From positions 62,001-126,000 of the forward strand of contig CAWIQD010000010.1 in NCBI GenBank assembly GCA_963837945.1: a stretch of 64,000 nt of DNA, in the 5' to 3' direction. Position 1 is the stretch's first letter. Each line of letters begins with the position of its first letter. The stretch is from CAVUBL01 sp963837945 (GTDB taxonomy: Bacteria; Acidobacteriota; Thermoanaerobaculia; Multivoradales; DATKCC01). Of this stretch, positions 16,584 through 26,082 are shown in pieces. A program made the translations under genes and the position numbers. The notes below the pieces were generated by a model, which did no database searches, was not told where the DNA came from, and saw only the letters and a program-made list of their open reading frames with translations.

Positions 16584-19500
16584 ATGACTCGAACGACAGC
16601 GACGCCGATCCAGACGGCGGGACCACCGTCCCGCGCCCTGCGCGCCACCGCGCTCTTGCTCGCCGTTGCGGGCCTGCTCCTCGCCGCCGCCCGGCCGGCG
16701 GCCGCCGACGACCGCGACCTGCTGCGCAAGGGCTCGGCGAAGCCGTACGTCTTCATCCTCCTCGACACCTCCGGCTCCATGCACTGGAGCCCGAAGTGCT
16801 CCGCGGAGGACGCCGCCGCCGGCGACTGCGACTTCATCTGCCCGACCGGCGACTGCTTCACCCCGTTGAACAGCGACGACCCGGCCTCGAAGTTCTACCA
16901 GGCGAAGGACGCGCTCTACACGGTCATCGAGTCGGCCGACAACGTCGACTTCGGCTTCGCCACCTACAACCAGGACAACCTCCTCGTCGGGCACAAGCAC
17001 TGGCTCTATCGCGCGGCCGGCGCCGGCGTCGGCCTGGGCGGCGGCGTCAGCCTGCCGGTGCCCGGGTCGCCCGAAGTCTTCGGCGACGAGTGGGCCTGCG
17101 ATGCCGGCTTCGGCGGCGACTACCGAGTCGGCTGCTACAGCAACTCCCCCGCCGATCTCTCCGACACGTGGGAGCTCGACCGCGTCCGGCGGCTGCCCAA
17201 GGGCGGCGACGGCCTCGACCAGGACCGGACCTTCTACGTCCGGACCGGCGGCTCGACCTACGAGGTCCTCTACCACCCGGTGAGCGGCAACCTCGGCGAC
17301 GCGACGATCAGCGTCCAGGTCACCGCCCACCGCTGCGCCGGCAACAACTGCAACCAGTTCACCGGCTCGGAGACCGTCACCTTCGACCGGGTGCAGCAGT
17401 TCATCTCCTGGGACAACCTGGCCAACCGCAACTCCCCCCAGCTCGGCTACTTCTACCAGGGCAACGCCTCGGAGATCGCCGCCGACAACACCTGCGGTGG
17501 CTGGGACGCCAACACCGACGTCGACGCGGACACCTTCTGCCCGCGCCGCGGCAGCTGCCTCGACCTGCGCTTCCCGACCCAGAACCTCGGCAACCTGCTC
17601 CTCGACCGGGGCGACGTGCTGCCCCTGAGCTGGACGACCGACAACCGGAACGCGATCCTCGACCGCCTGGCCCCGAACCGGACCCTCGGCGAGTCGATCC
17701 CGGACTTCACCGTCGCCCGCTACCTGACCGACCAGCCCGCCTCGAACGGCGTGCTCGGCCTCAGGGACGCCGCGGCCCGGCCGCTGATCGCCTCCGGCTC
17801 GACGCCGCTCGGCAACTCGGTGCGCGACTTCCGCACCTGGTACGCCGGCTGCGCCCAGGGGGCCTGTCCGCACGCGACCGGCTGGAAGGACCTGGCCGCC
17901 GCCAACGACCCGGACTGGGGCTGCCGCAAGACCTACCTGCTGGTCTTGACCGACGGCGATGACACCTGCCCCGGGGCGGACGCCTGCTCGGCCACGGCGA
18001 GCCTCTACTCCCAGGAGGCGGTCAAGACCTACGTCGTCGCCTTCGGGGTCGAGAACACGCCCGGCAACCGGCTCAACTGCATGGCGGCCAACGGCGGCTC
18101 CGGGGACCCGATCTACCCCCAGAACAAGCAGCAATTGATCGACGCCCTGACCCAGATCTTCAGCGAGATCCAGGAGGACGCCCGCTCCTTCGCCTCCGCC
18201 GCGGTGCCGGCGGTCCAGGCTTCGGTCGAGGACAAGATCTACCTGAGCGAGTTCACGCCGCTCAACCGGTCCTCGATCTGGGCCGGCCACCTCGACGCTT
18301 TCCTCGAGCCCTTGCCGCTCGTCCAGTCCGGCCGCGACGCCGGCAAGCCCGACCGCAGCAAGCGCTGCAACGGCGGCCTGCTCTCCGGCTGCCTGGTTTG
18401 GGACGCGGCCGAGCAGCTCCTCGCCCAGGCCCAGGACGTCGACTTCACGGCCGATCCGCCGGTCTACGGCATGGGCACGGGCCAGCTCGAGCGGCGGGTC
18501 TTCTACGGCCAGGACGCCGCGCCGGGCACCGTGCCCGAGCCGCGGCGACTGTGGGTTCCGCCACCCGGTCCGTCCGATCCCGCGAACCCGGCGACCTTCA
18601 GCTCCGACTGGCTCGACCTGCTCTCGGGGCTCGGCATCGCCCCGGCGGCGCCGGGCGCGATCGACCTGGCGAAAGAGACGATCCAGTACGTCCTCGCGCC
18701 GAAGGTCGTCCTCGCCAAGAACCCGGACCTCGACCCGCCGGAGATCGACGTCGACGTGCTGCTCGGGGACATCTTCCACTCCAACCCGGTCGCCGTCGGC
18801 AACCCCGACAACCTCGTCTACTTCCTGAAGGACGTGGGCGCGAAGACCGTGACCGTCGCGGGCGAGCCCGTCGAGGTGGGCGGCTACCAGGAGTTCGCGC
18901 TGCGCCACCGGGTGCGCCGCAAGATGGTCTTCGTCGGCAGCGACGACGGCCAGGTCCACGTCTTCGACGCCGGGCTCTACACCTCGACCCTGGACGACCT
19001 GACCCACACCGATCCCGACTACTTCGCCTGCACCGACGACCGGGGCCAGCAGGTCACGCCGGTGCCGGTGATCGCCTCCGAGAGCTTCGGCAACGGCACC
19101 GGCCACGAGCTCTTCTCGTTCGTGCCCCGATCGAGCATGGACGAGCTGCCGAAGCTCCCGAACAGCACGGCCCACCGCTACACGGTCGACAACTCGGTGG
19201 CCATCGGCGACGTCGACATCGGGCCGGAGGACGTGGTCACGCGCGCGGCCCCCTTCACCGACTACCGGAGCCTCTGGCGGACGGTTGCGGTCGGCGGCCT
19301 GCGGCGGGGCGGGCGAGGGTATTACGCTCTCGACGTGACCCAGCCGGATCTCATCACCGAAGCGCCGATCTGCACCACCGACGGCGTCGCGCGCGCGACC
19401 AGCGTCGCGACGACGACCGGCGACGGCTACGTCCCCTCCTGTCTCGGCGACCTCACGACCGGGACCTCGCCGCCTTCGGGCTGCGGGCCCCGGGTCTTCC

Positions 19501-20843
19501 CCACGGTCCTCTGGGAGCTCACCGACACCTGGGACGAGAACCTCGACGGCGAGCCCGACCTGGGCGAGAGCTGGTCGACGCCGGTCATGGGCCGGATCCG
19601 GGTGTGCGACGGGACCGACTGCGACCCGACGAGCGCGACCAACGACCTCCAGGACCGCTGGGTGGCGATCTTCGGCGGCGGCTTCGATCCGGAGGCCGAC
19701 TTCTCCGCCGGCTGCGACGCCAGCCAGCCGGGCGCCGGAACCTTCCTCTACATGGTCGACGTAGCGACCGGCGTGCCCCTCTACAAGCAAGAGCTCTGCG
19801 GCATGGCACCGAGCGACCCGGCCGTGGTCGACAGCGACCAGGACGGCTACCTCGACCGGATCTACATCGGCACCACCGCCGGCCACCTCTACAAGGTCGA
19901 GATGAGCTCCGTGCCACAACTGCGCGACATCCAGGTGCCGCAGGGGATGGGGTTGCCGCTGGCGACCGTCCACCGGATCTCGACCGCCGACACCGCGGAC
20001 CCGGCATGGCGGCCGCTCGACGTCTTCGACACCGAGGGGCGTCCGATCTTCTACCCGGCCTCGGCGATCTACGTCGCCACGCTGTCTCGCTTCGCCATCG
20101 CCTTCGGCACCGGCGACCGCGACGACCTGTGGTCGAACGACCCGCAGAGCGGCCGCTTCTACGTCTTCCTCGACAACGACTTCGGCCGCACGACTGCCGG
20201 CCTGCCGGCGACCGCATCCGACCTGCGGGAGATCCAGGTCACCGACATCAACCTGGCGGTCGACCAGAACCTGCTGGTGCCCTCGGCCGCCCAGACGACC
20301 GCCGGTTGGTACCTGGAGCTCGATGCCCAGGAGCGGTTGATCACCAAGCCGTTCGCCCTCTCGGGGGTGCTCTTCTTCACCTCCTACCAGCCCGACCGGA
20401 CGACCGTCAGCTCGGGTGGCAACGGCAACAACGGCCAGGGCGGCGGCAGGAACGACGAGGCCCTGTGCGCCCGGACAGGCGAGAGCCGCGTGTTCATCGT
20501 GTTCGCGACCAACGCCAACGCGCTGGTGGACGTCGAGGGCCTGAAGAGTCGCTTCAAGTCGGTTCCCGAGTTCGTCACCGATCCGTTCACCACCCTGAGC
20601 TCGACCAAGAACGCGCCGGTCGACGGCGAGGGCGGCGGTGGCGGCGGCTCGACGCCGGGCCACGCCGACGATCTGTGCCGCGACCTCGATCAGCTGAGCG
20701 TGCAGCTCCAGGCCCTGTTCCCGGACAGCTGCCGGTTCGCCACCTACACGCTGGACATCCAGACCATCCGCTCCGATCGCGGCCTGGTCTGCATCGCGCC
20801 GGTGCCGGTCTGCTTCCAGCAGCAGAACTGGACCGAGAACTAG
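16584..20843 (+). CDS. pilY1: PilY1-type pilus tip adhesin
   Basis: A 1,419-residue secreted protein with a signal peptide (about 1-41, ending RPAAADD). A von Willebrand A domain carries the MIDAS start DTSGSM (residues 61-66) and later TDGDDTC. The C-terminal half is the PilY1 beta-propeller, seen in VFVGSDDGQVHVFDAG, AIFGGGFDPE and a calcium-loop sequence DSDQDGYLDRIYIGT near residue 1085. Cysteine pairs throughout suggest several disulfides. PilY1 caps the pilus with PilVWX-FimU and acts in adhesion and in sensing surfaces. It ends the pilin operon and converges on a minus-strand operon across a strong hairpin. Confidence 0.92.
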   Translation: MTRTTATPIQTAGPPSRALRATALLLAVAGLLLAAARPAAADDRDLLRKGSAKPYVFILLDTSGSMHWSPKCSAEDAAAGDCDFICPTGDCFTPLNSDDPASKFYQAKDALYTVIESADNVDFGFATYNQDNLLVGHKHWLYRAAGAGVGLGGGVSLPVPGSPEVFGDEWACDAGFGGDYRVGCYSNSPADLSDTWELDRVRRLPKGGDGLDQDRTFYVRTGGSTYEVLYHPVSGNLGDATISVQVTAHRCAGNNCNQFTGSETVTFDRVQQFISWDNLANRNSPQLGYFYQGNASEIAADNTCGGWDANTDVDADTFCPRRGSCLDLRFPTQNLGNLLLDRGDVLPLSWTTDNRNAILDRLAPNRTLGESIPDFTVARYLTDQPASNGVLGLRDAAARPLIASGSTPLGNSVRDFRTWYAGCAQGACPHATGWKDLAAANDPDWGCRKTYLLVLTDGDDTCPGADACSATASLYSQEAVKTYVVAFGVENTPGNRLNCMAANGGSGDPIYPQNKQQLIDALTQIFSEIQEDARSFASAAVPAVQASVEDKIYLSEFTPLNRSSIWAGHLDAFLEPLPLVQSGRDAGKPDRSKRCNGGLLSGCLVWDAAEQLLAQAQDVDFTADPPVYGMGTGQLERRVFYGQDAAPGTVPEPRRLWVPPPGPSDPANPATFSSDWLDLLSGLGIAPAAPGAIDLAKETIQYVLAPKVVLAKNPDLDPPEIDVDVLLGDIFHSNPVAVGNPDNLVYFLKDVGAKTVTVAGEPVEVGGYQEFALRHRVRRKMVFVGSDDGQVHVFDAGLYTSTLDDLTHTDPDYFACTDDRGQQVTPVPVIASESFGNGTGHELFSFVPRSSMDELPKLPNSTAHRYTVDNSVAIGDVDIGPEDVVTRAAPFTDYRSLWRTVAVGGLRRGGRGYYALDVTQPDLITEAPICTTDGVARATSVATTTGDGYVPSCLGDLTTGTSPPSGCGPRVFPTVLWELTDTWDENLDGEPDLGESWSTPVMGRIRVCDGTDCDPTSATNDLQDRWVAIFGGGFDPEADFSAGCDASQPGAGTFLYMVDVATGVPLYKQELCGMAPSDPAVVDSDQDGYLDRIYIGTTAGHLYKVEMSSVPQLRDIQVPQGMGLPLATVHRISTADTADPAWRPLDVFDTEGRPIFYPASAIYVATLSRFAIAFGTGDRDDLWSNDPQSGRFYVFLDNDFGRTTAGLPATASDLREIQVTDINLAVDQNLLVPSAAQTTAGWYLELDAQERLITKPFALSGVLFFTSYQPDRTTVSSGGNGNNGQGGGRNDEALCARTGESRVFIVFATNANALVDVEGLKSRFKSVPEFVTDPFTTLSSTKNAPVDGEGGGGGGSTPGHADDLCRDLDQLSVQLQALFPDSCRFATYTLDIQTIRSDRGLVCIAPVPVCFQQQNWTEN

Positions 20844-20849
20844 TCGACG

Positions 20850-20882
20850 AAAAAAAGGACGGCGGGCGACCGCCCGCCGTCC
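20850..20882 (-). terminator. Rho-independent terminator for the minus-strand metalloprotease operon
   Basis: A stem of at least 11 bp (20857-20882) made of GGACGGCGGGC and its complement, with a tiny loop. Read on the minus strand it is followed by seven T residues (20856-20850). It lies 33 bases past the stop of the gene that ends at 20916 and seven bases past the pilY1 stop, so the hairpin may also help end the pilin transcript. Confidence 0.85.
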
Positions 20883-20915
20883 GAGGATCTCCCTGCGTGG
20901 CCGGGAGGGTCCGCT

Positions 20916-23525
20916 CTACGGTTGGAAGTCCAGGGTGAGCCCCTGGAGGTCGAACGGGTTTCCGGTGGTGAACAGCTGGTAGGTGGTTCCGGCGGCCGAC
21001 AGGCTCGCCGCGGCCGAGAGATCGGTCGCTCCCGGATCGGCGGTCCCGCCGCCCTCGCTGACCCCGGCGAGACCGTCGAGCGCCGAGACGGCGCCATAGG
21101 CGATCGCGACGCTGCCGTCGCTCCCGAGGGTGATGGCGAAGCTGTTGGCACCGGTCGACGAGAACTCCGGCACGCCCTGGAACTCGACCGTCCACGACGA
21201 GGCGTCGCCCGAGACGATCACCGTGCCGCCGTTGTTCGGCGACAGGTCGTCCCACAGGGCGGCGATCCGCGGCGGGCCGGAGAGGAGCTCGGCGACCGAT
21301 TCGGTGAAATCGGTGTTCCCCGACCCGAAGGTCAGGTTGCCGTTCGAGTTGACGAACACGCTGGTGTAGGTCGTCCCCTGGAACGGGAAGCCGAACCCGA
21401 GCGGGACCTCCTCGGAGTCGTCGTCGCCCAGATCGAGCAGGCTGCCCTCGATCGTCCGGGCGTCGAGCACGTAGCGTCCGCCGCTCGTGCCGTCTCCGGT
21501 GAAGTCGGTGTCCGGGTACGCCGAGACCGCCAGCGCGTACTCGCCGTCGAACGGCACGGCGTAGACGATCCGCGACAGGAAGCCGGCGCCGCCGTCGTCG
21601 TCGAAATCGACCTGCGTCCCGGTGGCGACATCGTAGAGGCCGAGCACCGAGTCGAGCGAGCCGTGCGTGATCTCGGCGATCAACGTCGTGCCCGCCCGGG
21701 CCTCGAAGCGGAAGAAGTCGACGTCACCGCCGACCGGCGAGATCGCGGTGAAGCGCCTGGCGTCGCCCGAGTCGAACGGCAGGGTGATCGGCGCCGCCTC
21801 GGCGAGCGTGTCGTTGGGCTCGAAGACGTCGGTGAACGCCTTCTTCAGGTTGGCGTAGCGCAGCGAGTAGCCGCCGAGGTCGTTGTCGTTGCCGTCGAAC
21901 AGCTCGTAGATCGCCGGCTGGCCGTTCAGGTTGATGGTGCGCGAGACCGGCACCGTGCGGAGCGGCTCCTCGGCCTCCGTGCCGGAGGCCACCTGGCCGC
22001 CGCACGAGACTCCCGCCAGGCCGTCGGTCGCCGAGACGTCGCCGTAGTCGACGTCGACATGGTCCGACGCCCGGCGCAGGGTGAAGGTGAAGCTGTTGGC
22101 GCCGACGTTCGGGTACTCGGGCACCTGGTCGAAGGTCACCGTGAAGGTGTTGGCGCCCGAGGCGAACGAGATCGAGCCCCCCTGGGTCGGGTTCAGGTCG
22201 TCCCAGACCCCGGCGATCCGCGGCGGTCCCGAGAGGAGCTCCGCGGCGCTCTCGCTGAAGTCGTTGCTTCCAGCCCCGAAGGTCAGGTTGCCGTTCGAGC
22301 TCACGAACACCGAGCCGAACGTCTGCCCGCAGAGCGTGAAGTCGAAGGGCAGCGGCAGCTCGACGTTGTCGTCGTCCCCCAGGTCGAGGACCCCCGGAGG
22401 CGGCGAGTTGAAGACGATGTCGATGCCGGTGACCGGGCTCCCCGCGACGGCCGTCACCGGCGTCGCGTCGAGGGGCAGGTCGGTCGAGCCGTCCGAGGAC
22501 TCGAGGGCGCCGTTGTAGAGCTCCTCGGGCCCCGGCAGCGGCACCAGCGGCGGCGTGCTGAAGCCGCCGGCCAGGATCTGGTCGACGAAGACGTCGTACT
22601 GGGCGCCCGGCGTCAGCCCCTCCAGGGTGTAGAGGCCGGTCGTGGGGAGCCCCTGGGTGAAGTCGCTCGAGATCGCCGACACGGCGTCGGCGAACGGATC
22701 GGCGACGTTTCGGGCGATGACGTTGACGCCGGCGAGCGGCGTCGTGCCGTTGGCGGCGTAGATCGTCCCGGAGATCGTCCCGGTGGACGACGCGAAGCCC
22801 GGCGCCGGATAGAGCGTCGAGAGCGACGCCTCGTCGTCCCGGGCGAGCGTGCTGAAGCCGGAGCCGGGGCCGAAGTAGAAGGGGTACATCGTCTCGATGT
22901 CGGTGAGCGCCGGGGTCCCGAACGTCGGGTCGGGCGAGGGGCCGCTCGTGTCCCCGAGGAAGATCTGGCCGTTGACCACCGTGTGGGCCAGGTTCGAGTA
23001 GTGCCCGAACTCGTGGACCATGACGTCGGAGGCGTAGGTCAGGTCGGTGAACGCCGGGCCGTTGAGGAAGGCCAGGCCCTCGGTGATCTGGCAGGTCAGC
23101 GAGTTGCCCCACTCCGGGGTCGCGAACCCCAGGACTCCGGAGCCCGGTCCGAACAGGAGGTCGAAGATCTCGCCGGTGTCGTCGAAGACGATCGCCGAGT
23201 AGCCGTCCGGTGCCGGGGAGTTGTAGTAGGGCCCGAAGTTGGTGATGTCGACGTCGACCGGCAGGAAGCCCGCGTCGGCGTAGCTCGCGGTCGCCGTCGG
23301 AACCGCCCCCCAGACGTCGAAGGACTGCTGGGTCAGGGCGACGGCCTGGGCGCCGGTGAGCGGCCCGAGGTCGCCCTGGTCGGGGTTGAAGGGGATGCCG
23401 GCGCCGCCGGCGGGCCACAGGTAGGGCTGGCCCGGGTTGCACAGCGCGAGAGGGCCGCCGGCGAAGGCCGGAGCCGAGGCGAGAGCGGCGAGGACGAGCA
23501 GGCAGGTGATGGAGGTTCGGGTCAT
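20916..23525 (-). CDS. Secreted metalloprotease-like protein with nidogen-like repeats
   Basis: About 869 residues with a signal peptide (ITCLLVLAALASAPAFAGG). The ATG at 23525 has a GGGAGA ribosome site; an earlier in-frame start is less likely. The zinc motif DVMVHEFGHYSNLAH (HExxHxxxxxH-like) marks a metzincin-type peptidase domain in the first 250 residues. A carboxypeptidase-regulatory-like beta domain follows (GTISGTIYAANGTTPLAGVNV). Two homologous domains, each with VFVxSNGNLTFG and ELLSGPPRIAxxWDDL, flank a pre-peptidase C-terminal-like domain (DVFEPNDTLAEAAPI). The final third zinc ligand and Met-turn cannot be verified, so activity is inferred. Confidence 0.78.
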   Translation of the reverse strand: MTRTSITCLLVLAALASAPAFAGGPLALCNPGQPYLWPAGGAGIPFNPDQGDLGPLTGAQAVALTQQSFDVWGAVPTATASYADAGFLPVDVDITNFGPYYNSPAPDGYSAIVFDDTGEIFDLLFGPGSGVLGFATPEWGNSLTCQITEGLAFLNGPAFTDLTYASDVMVHEFGHYSNLAHTVVNGQIFLGDTSGPSPDPTFGTPALTDIETMYPFYFGPGSGFSTLARDDEASLSTLYPAPGFASSTGTISGTIYAANGTTPLAGVNVIARNVADPFADAVSAISSDFTQGLPTTGLYTLEGLTPGAQYDVFVDQILAGGFSTPPLVPLPGPEELYNGALESSDGSTDLPLDATPVTAVAGSPVTGIDIVFNSPPPGVLDLGDDDNVELPLPFDFTLCGQTFGSVFVSSNGNLTFGAGSNDFSESAAELLSGPPRIAGVWDDLNPTQGGSISFASGANTFTVTFDQVPEYPNVGANSFTFTLRRASDHVDVDYGDVSATDGLAGVSCGGQVASGTEAEEPLRTVPVSRTINLNGQPAIYELFDGNDNDLGGYSLRYANLKKAFTDVFEPNDTLAEAAPITLPFDSGDARRFTAISPVGGDVDFFRFEARAGTTLIAEITHGSLDSVLGLYDVATGTQVDFDDDGGAGFLSRIVYAVPFDGEYALAVSAYPDTDFTGDGTSGGRYVLDARTIEGSLLDLGDDDSEEVPLGFGFPFQGTTYTSVFVNSNGNLTFGSGNTDFTESVAELLSGPPRIAALWDDLSPNNGGTVIVSGDASSWTVEFQGVPEFSSTGANSFAITLGSDGSVAIAYGAVSALDGLAGVSEGGGTADPGATDLSAAASLSAAGTTYQLFTTGNPFDLQGLTLDFQP

Positions 23526-23536
23526 GGTCGTCTCCC

Positions 23537-24118
23537 TCACTGGACCAGGGCGCGGATGCGCGCCGCGAGCTCGTCGTAGGGAAGCGGACCCGCCGCCGAC
23601 GTCGGGCCGGCCATGCCGCGGAACAGCCCGACGTTGCCGGCGCCGTTGGTGGCCGTCTCCTCCTTGAGGTCGGTGGCGATCCGGAAGGCGCCCTGGGCGA
23701 GCCCGACCGGGGCGGAGAGGCCGGCCTGGCTGGGGCGGGTGACGATCAGCAGGTAGTCGTGTCCGCGCTCGAGCCGGGGCAGCCCGGGCACGGCGGCGAG
23801 GTTCCGCATCGGCGAGCCCGGGGCCCGCTTGACGCTTCCGAGCATGGTGACCTCGGCGAGCCGGGCACCCTTGACGGTGGGAAACTCGCCGCGGAACGTC
23901 TCGTCCACGCGCAGGCGGTAGGTGACGGTCGGCAGGTCCGCGCCGCCGGCGTGGACCGTGCCCTCGGTGACGTCGAGGACCGCTCCGCGGAAGATGCTGT
24001 CCGCCCGCTGGACCATCTGCTCCAGGTTCATCTGGAGGACGGTGGTCGCCGCCGCGGGCAGGGCGAGGAGGAGCCAGGCCGAGAGGGCCGCTCCCAGGGT
24101 TGGCAATCGTCGCGACAT
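23537..24118 (-). CDS. Small secreted protein of unknown function
   Basis: 193 residues with a clear signal peptide (LGAALSAWLLLALPAAA/TT). The ATG at 24118 has an AAGGAGAA ribosome site. The mature part begins LQMNLEQMVQRADSIFRGAVLDV and contains a conserved-looking beta region (PTVTYRLRVDETFRGEFP) and RGHDYLLIVTRPS. I do not recognise a named family, but the same theme (AxxIFRGxVLDV, then TxRxDxTF) recurs in the secreted protein at 48205-49122, suggesting paralogues. It is first in a two-gene operon, 11 bases before the metalloprotease-like gene, and so may be exported with it. Confidence 0.6.
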   Translation of the reverse strand: MSRRLPTLGAALSAWLLLALPAAATTVLQMNLEQMVQRADSIFRGAVLDVTEGTVHAGGADLPTVTYRLRVDETFRGEFPTVKGARLAEVTMLGSVKRAPGSPMRNLAAVPGLPRLERGHDYLLIVTRPSQAGLSAPVGLAQGAFRIATDLKEETATNGAGNVGLFRGMAGPTSAAGPLPYDELAARIRALVQ

Positions 24119-24234
24119 GATGGGTTCTCCTTCCCGATTCAAGGTTTCGAAGGGACGGCTCGAAGGGAGCCGGCCGGCCACGAACGCAGGGAGATCTCCA
24201 GCCAGGGGACAGACACCATAGATATGGACTGGTT

Positions 24235-24263
24235 ACTATACAAGAATTTCATGTTGTCTGCAA
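24235..24263 (-). promoter_or_regulatory. Sigma-70-type promoter for the secreted-protein operon
   Basis: On the minus strand TTGCAG (24263-24258), exactly 17 bp, then TATAGT (24240-24235). It lies inside the most A+T-rich 50 bases of this neighbourhood, between divergent genes. The predicted start near 24228 gives a leader of about 110 bases to the ATG at 24118. Confidence 0.65.
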
Positions 24264-24418
24264 TAGCTGAGACCTCCCGGCCCGCCCACCCGCCGGTGAG
24301 CCGCCCGCCACCCGCCGGGAGGGTGCGGAGTCCCGGCCTCGGGGGGAGACTGGGGTGCGGGATCCGCGGCCCCTTCAGGCCCCGCACCCAACGTCTCCTC
24401 CCCGGAAGGTCGTTCGCC

Positions 24419-25270
24419 ATGAGTGCCAAGAGCTGGTGTCTCGGAGTCGGAGCCCTGGCCACCACGGCCGCCGGCTTCCTCGCCGGTTTGCACTACGGAG
24501 ACGAGCACCGGCTCCGCCGGACCTGGAAGGCGCTCGACGCCGCCGGTCCGGGCGGCGGGCCGCGCTTCACCCTCGACCGGGTGGCCGGCCTGCCGGAGCC
24601 CGCGCGCCGCTACCTGTGCCGGGCGATCCACCGCGGCGCGTCGCTGGCGAGGGTCGGCGTCTACCGGATGCGCGGCGAGATCCGCCTCGGGCCGGACCAG
24701 CCCTGGTTCCCGATGGAGGCGCGGGAGATCCTCGCTCCGGGCGTCGGCTTCCTCTGGCAGCCGGTGGTCCACGCCGGCCACCACCTGACGTTCACCGGCG
24801 GCGACTACTACGTCGCGGGCGCCGGAGGCCAGCGGTTCAACCTCTGGGGGCTGCTCCCCTTCCTGCGCTCCGGCGGGGCTCAGGTGACCCGCTCGCAGCG
24901 CGGACGCCTGGTCGCCGAGACGGTGCTCCATCCGGCGGCGACCCTGCCCTGCCTCGCCCGCGAGGGCAGCCGCTGGTCGGAGCTCGACGCTCATCGGGCG
25001 CTCTGGCACACGGTGGTCGACGGCGAGGAGGTCGAGCTCACGCTGGCGGTGGCCGACGACGGGGCGCTGCGCTCGGCGACGGTGGAGCGCTGGACCGACC
25101 GGACTCCGGACGGCCGCTTCGCCCGGATGCCCTTCGGCGTCGAGGTCCTGGCCGACGCCCAGTTCGGCGACTTCGTGCTGCCCGAGCGGTTCCGGGTCGG
25201 CTGGGAGCTCGGGACCGAGCGGGAGTTCGATTTCTTCCACGCCACGATCGAGGACGCGGTCTTCTACTGA
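24419..25270 (+). CDS. DUF6544-like membrane-associated protein
   Basis: 283 residues with an N-terminal hydrophobic segment (WCLGVGALATTAAGFLAG). The core follows the DUF6544 pattern as I know it: LPEPARRYLCRAIHRGASLARVGV, then RGEIRLGPDQPWFPMEAREIL, GFLWQP and a closing WELGTEREFDFFHATIEDAVF. The function is unknown for the family. The ATG at 24419 follows GGAAGG. It is divergent from the secreted operon and precedes the ABC exporter genes by 37 bases, but a functional tie is only inferred. Confidence 0.65.
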   Translation: MSAKSWCLGVGALATTAAGFLAGLHYGDEHRLRRTWKALDAAGPGGGPRFTLDRVAGLPEPARRYLCRAIHRGASLARVGVYRMRGEIRLGPDQPWFPMEAREILAPGVGFLWQPVVHAGHHLTFTGGDYYVAGAGGQRFNLWGLLPFLRSGGAQVTRSQRGRLVAETVLHPAATLPCLAREGSRWSELDAHRALWHTVVDGEEVELTLAVADDGALRSATVERWTDRTPDGRFARMPFGVEVLADAQFGDFVLPERFRVGWELGTEREFDFFHATIEDAVFY

Positions 25271-25307
25271 GCGGGTCGAGAGCGGGCGAGAGGCGACTCC
25301 GGGCATA

Positions 25308-26078
25308 ATGCCGCCGGAGGACGATGCGCCGATGGCTCCCCACGATTCCGCCGCCCCGGCCGCCGCCGGGGAAGGCTCGCCCGTCTACCGCGTGCGCGGC
25401 CTGACCAAGGTCTACCGCATGGGCGAGGTCGAGGTCCACGCCCTGCGCGGCGTCGACCTCGACGTCCAAGACGGCGAGTTCCTGGTGCTCCTCGGCCACT
25501 CGGGAAGCGGCAAGTCGACCCTGCTCAACATCCTCGGCGGGCTCGACGTGCCGACCTCGGGCACGGTCGTCTACCAGGACCACGACCTGACCACGGCCGA
25601 CGAGCGCGAGCTCACCCGCTACCGCCGGGAGCACGTCGGGTTCGTGTTCCAGTTCTACAACCTGGTCGCGAGCTTGACCGCGCGGGAGAACGTCGAGCTG
25701 GTGACCGAGATCTCGCCCCACCCGATGGCCGCCCTCGAGGCCCTCGACCTGGTCGGCCTCGGCGCCCGGGCGGACCACTTCCCGGCCCAGATGTCCGGCG
25801 GCGAGCAGCAGCGGGTGGCAATCGCCCGCGCGATCGCCAAGCGCCCGTCGGTGCTCCTGTGCGACGAGCCGACCGGCGCCCTCGACATCGGCACCGGCAT
25901 CCGGGTGCTCGAGGCGATCGAGCGGGCGCACGACGAGCTCGGCACGACCGTGGTGGTGATCACCCACAACGCGGTCATCGGCGAGATGGCCGACCGGGTG
26001 GTGACGCTCGCCGACGGCCGGATCGGCTCGGAGCACACCAACGCCGCGAAGACCCCGGTCGAAGAGCTGGAGTGGTGA
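25308..26078 (+). CDS. ABC transporter ATP-binding protein (MacB/LolD class)
   Basis: 256 residues, ATPase of an exporter. Motifs in order are Walker A GHSGSGKSTLLN, Q-loop VFQFYNLVASLTARENVEL, signature MSGGEQQRVAIARAI (Met for the usual Leu), Walker B VLLCDEPTGALD and the switch His in VVVITHNAVIG. The ATG at 25308 is used; an ATG 24 bases later is also possible since the first 25 residues are not conserved. The permease gene starts four bases after the stop and a membrane-fusion protein follows, giving a MacAB-like tripartite set without an outer-membrane TolC gene nearby. Confidence 0.9.
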   Translation: MPPEDDAPMAPHDSAAPAAAGEGSPVYRVRGLTKVYRMGEVEVHALRGVDLDVQDGEFLVLLGHSGSGKSTLLNILGGLDVPTSGTVVYQDHDLTTADERELTRYRREHVGFVFQFYNLVASLTARENVELVTEISPHPMAALEALDLVGLGARADHFPAQMSGGEQQRVAIARAIAKRPSVLLCDEPTGALDIGTGIRVLEAIERAHDELGTTVVVITHNAVIGEMADRVVTLADGRIGSEHTNAAKTPVEELEW

Positions 26079-26082
26079 AGGC

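Noticed and set aside
16569..20663. A 1,364-codon open frame on the minus strand opposite pilY1
   Set aside because: It is antisense to a gene with clear domains; its translation is Val/Gly/Asp/Arg-rich with no motif. Long antisense frames are expected in very GC-rich genes.
20850..20882. Terminator assigned to pilY1 on the plus strand
   Set aside because: The A-run precedes the stem on the plus strand; the T-tract follows only on the minus strand, so the main role is for the opposing operon.
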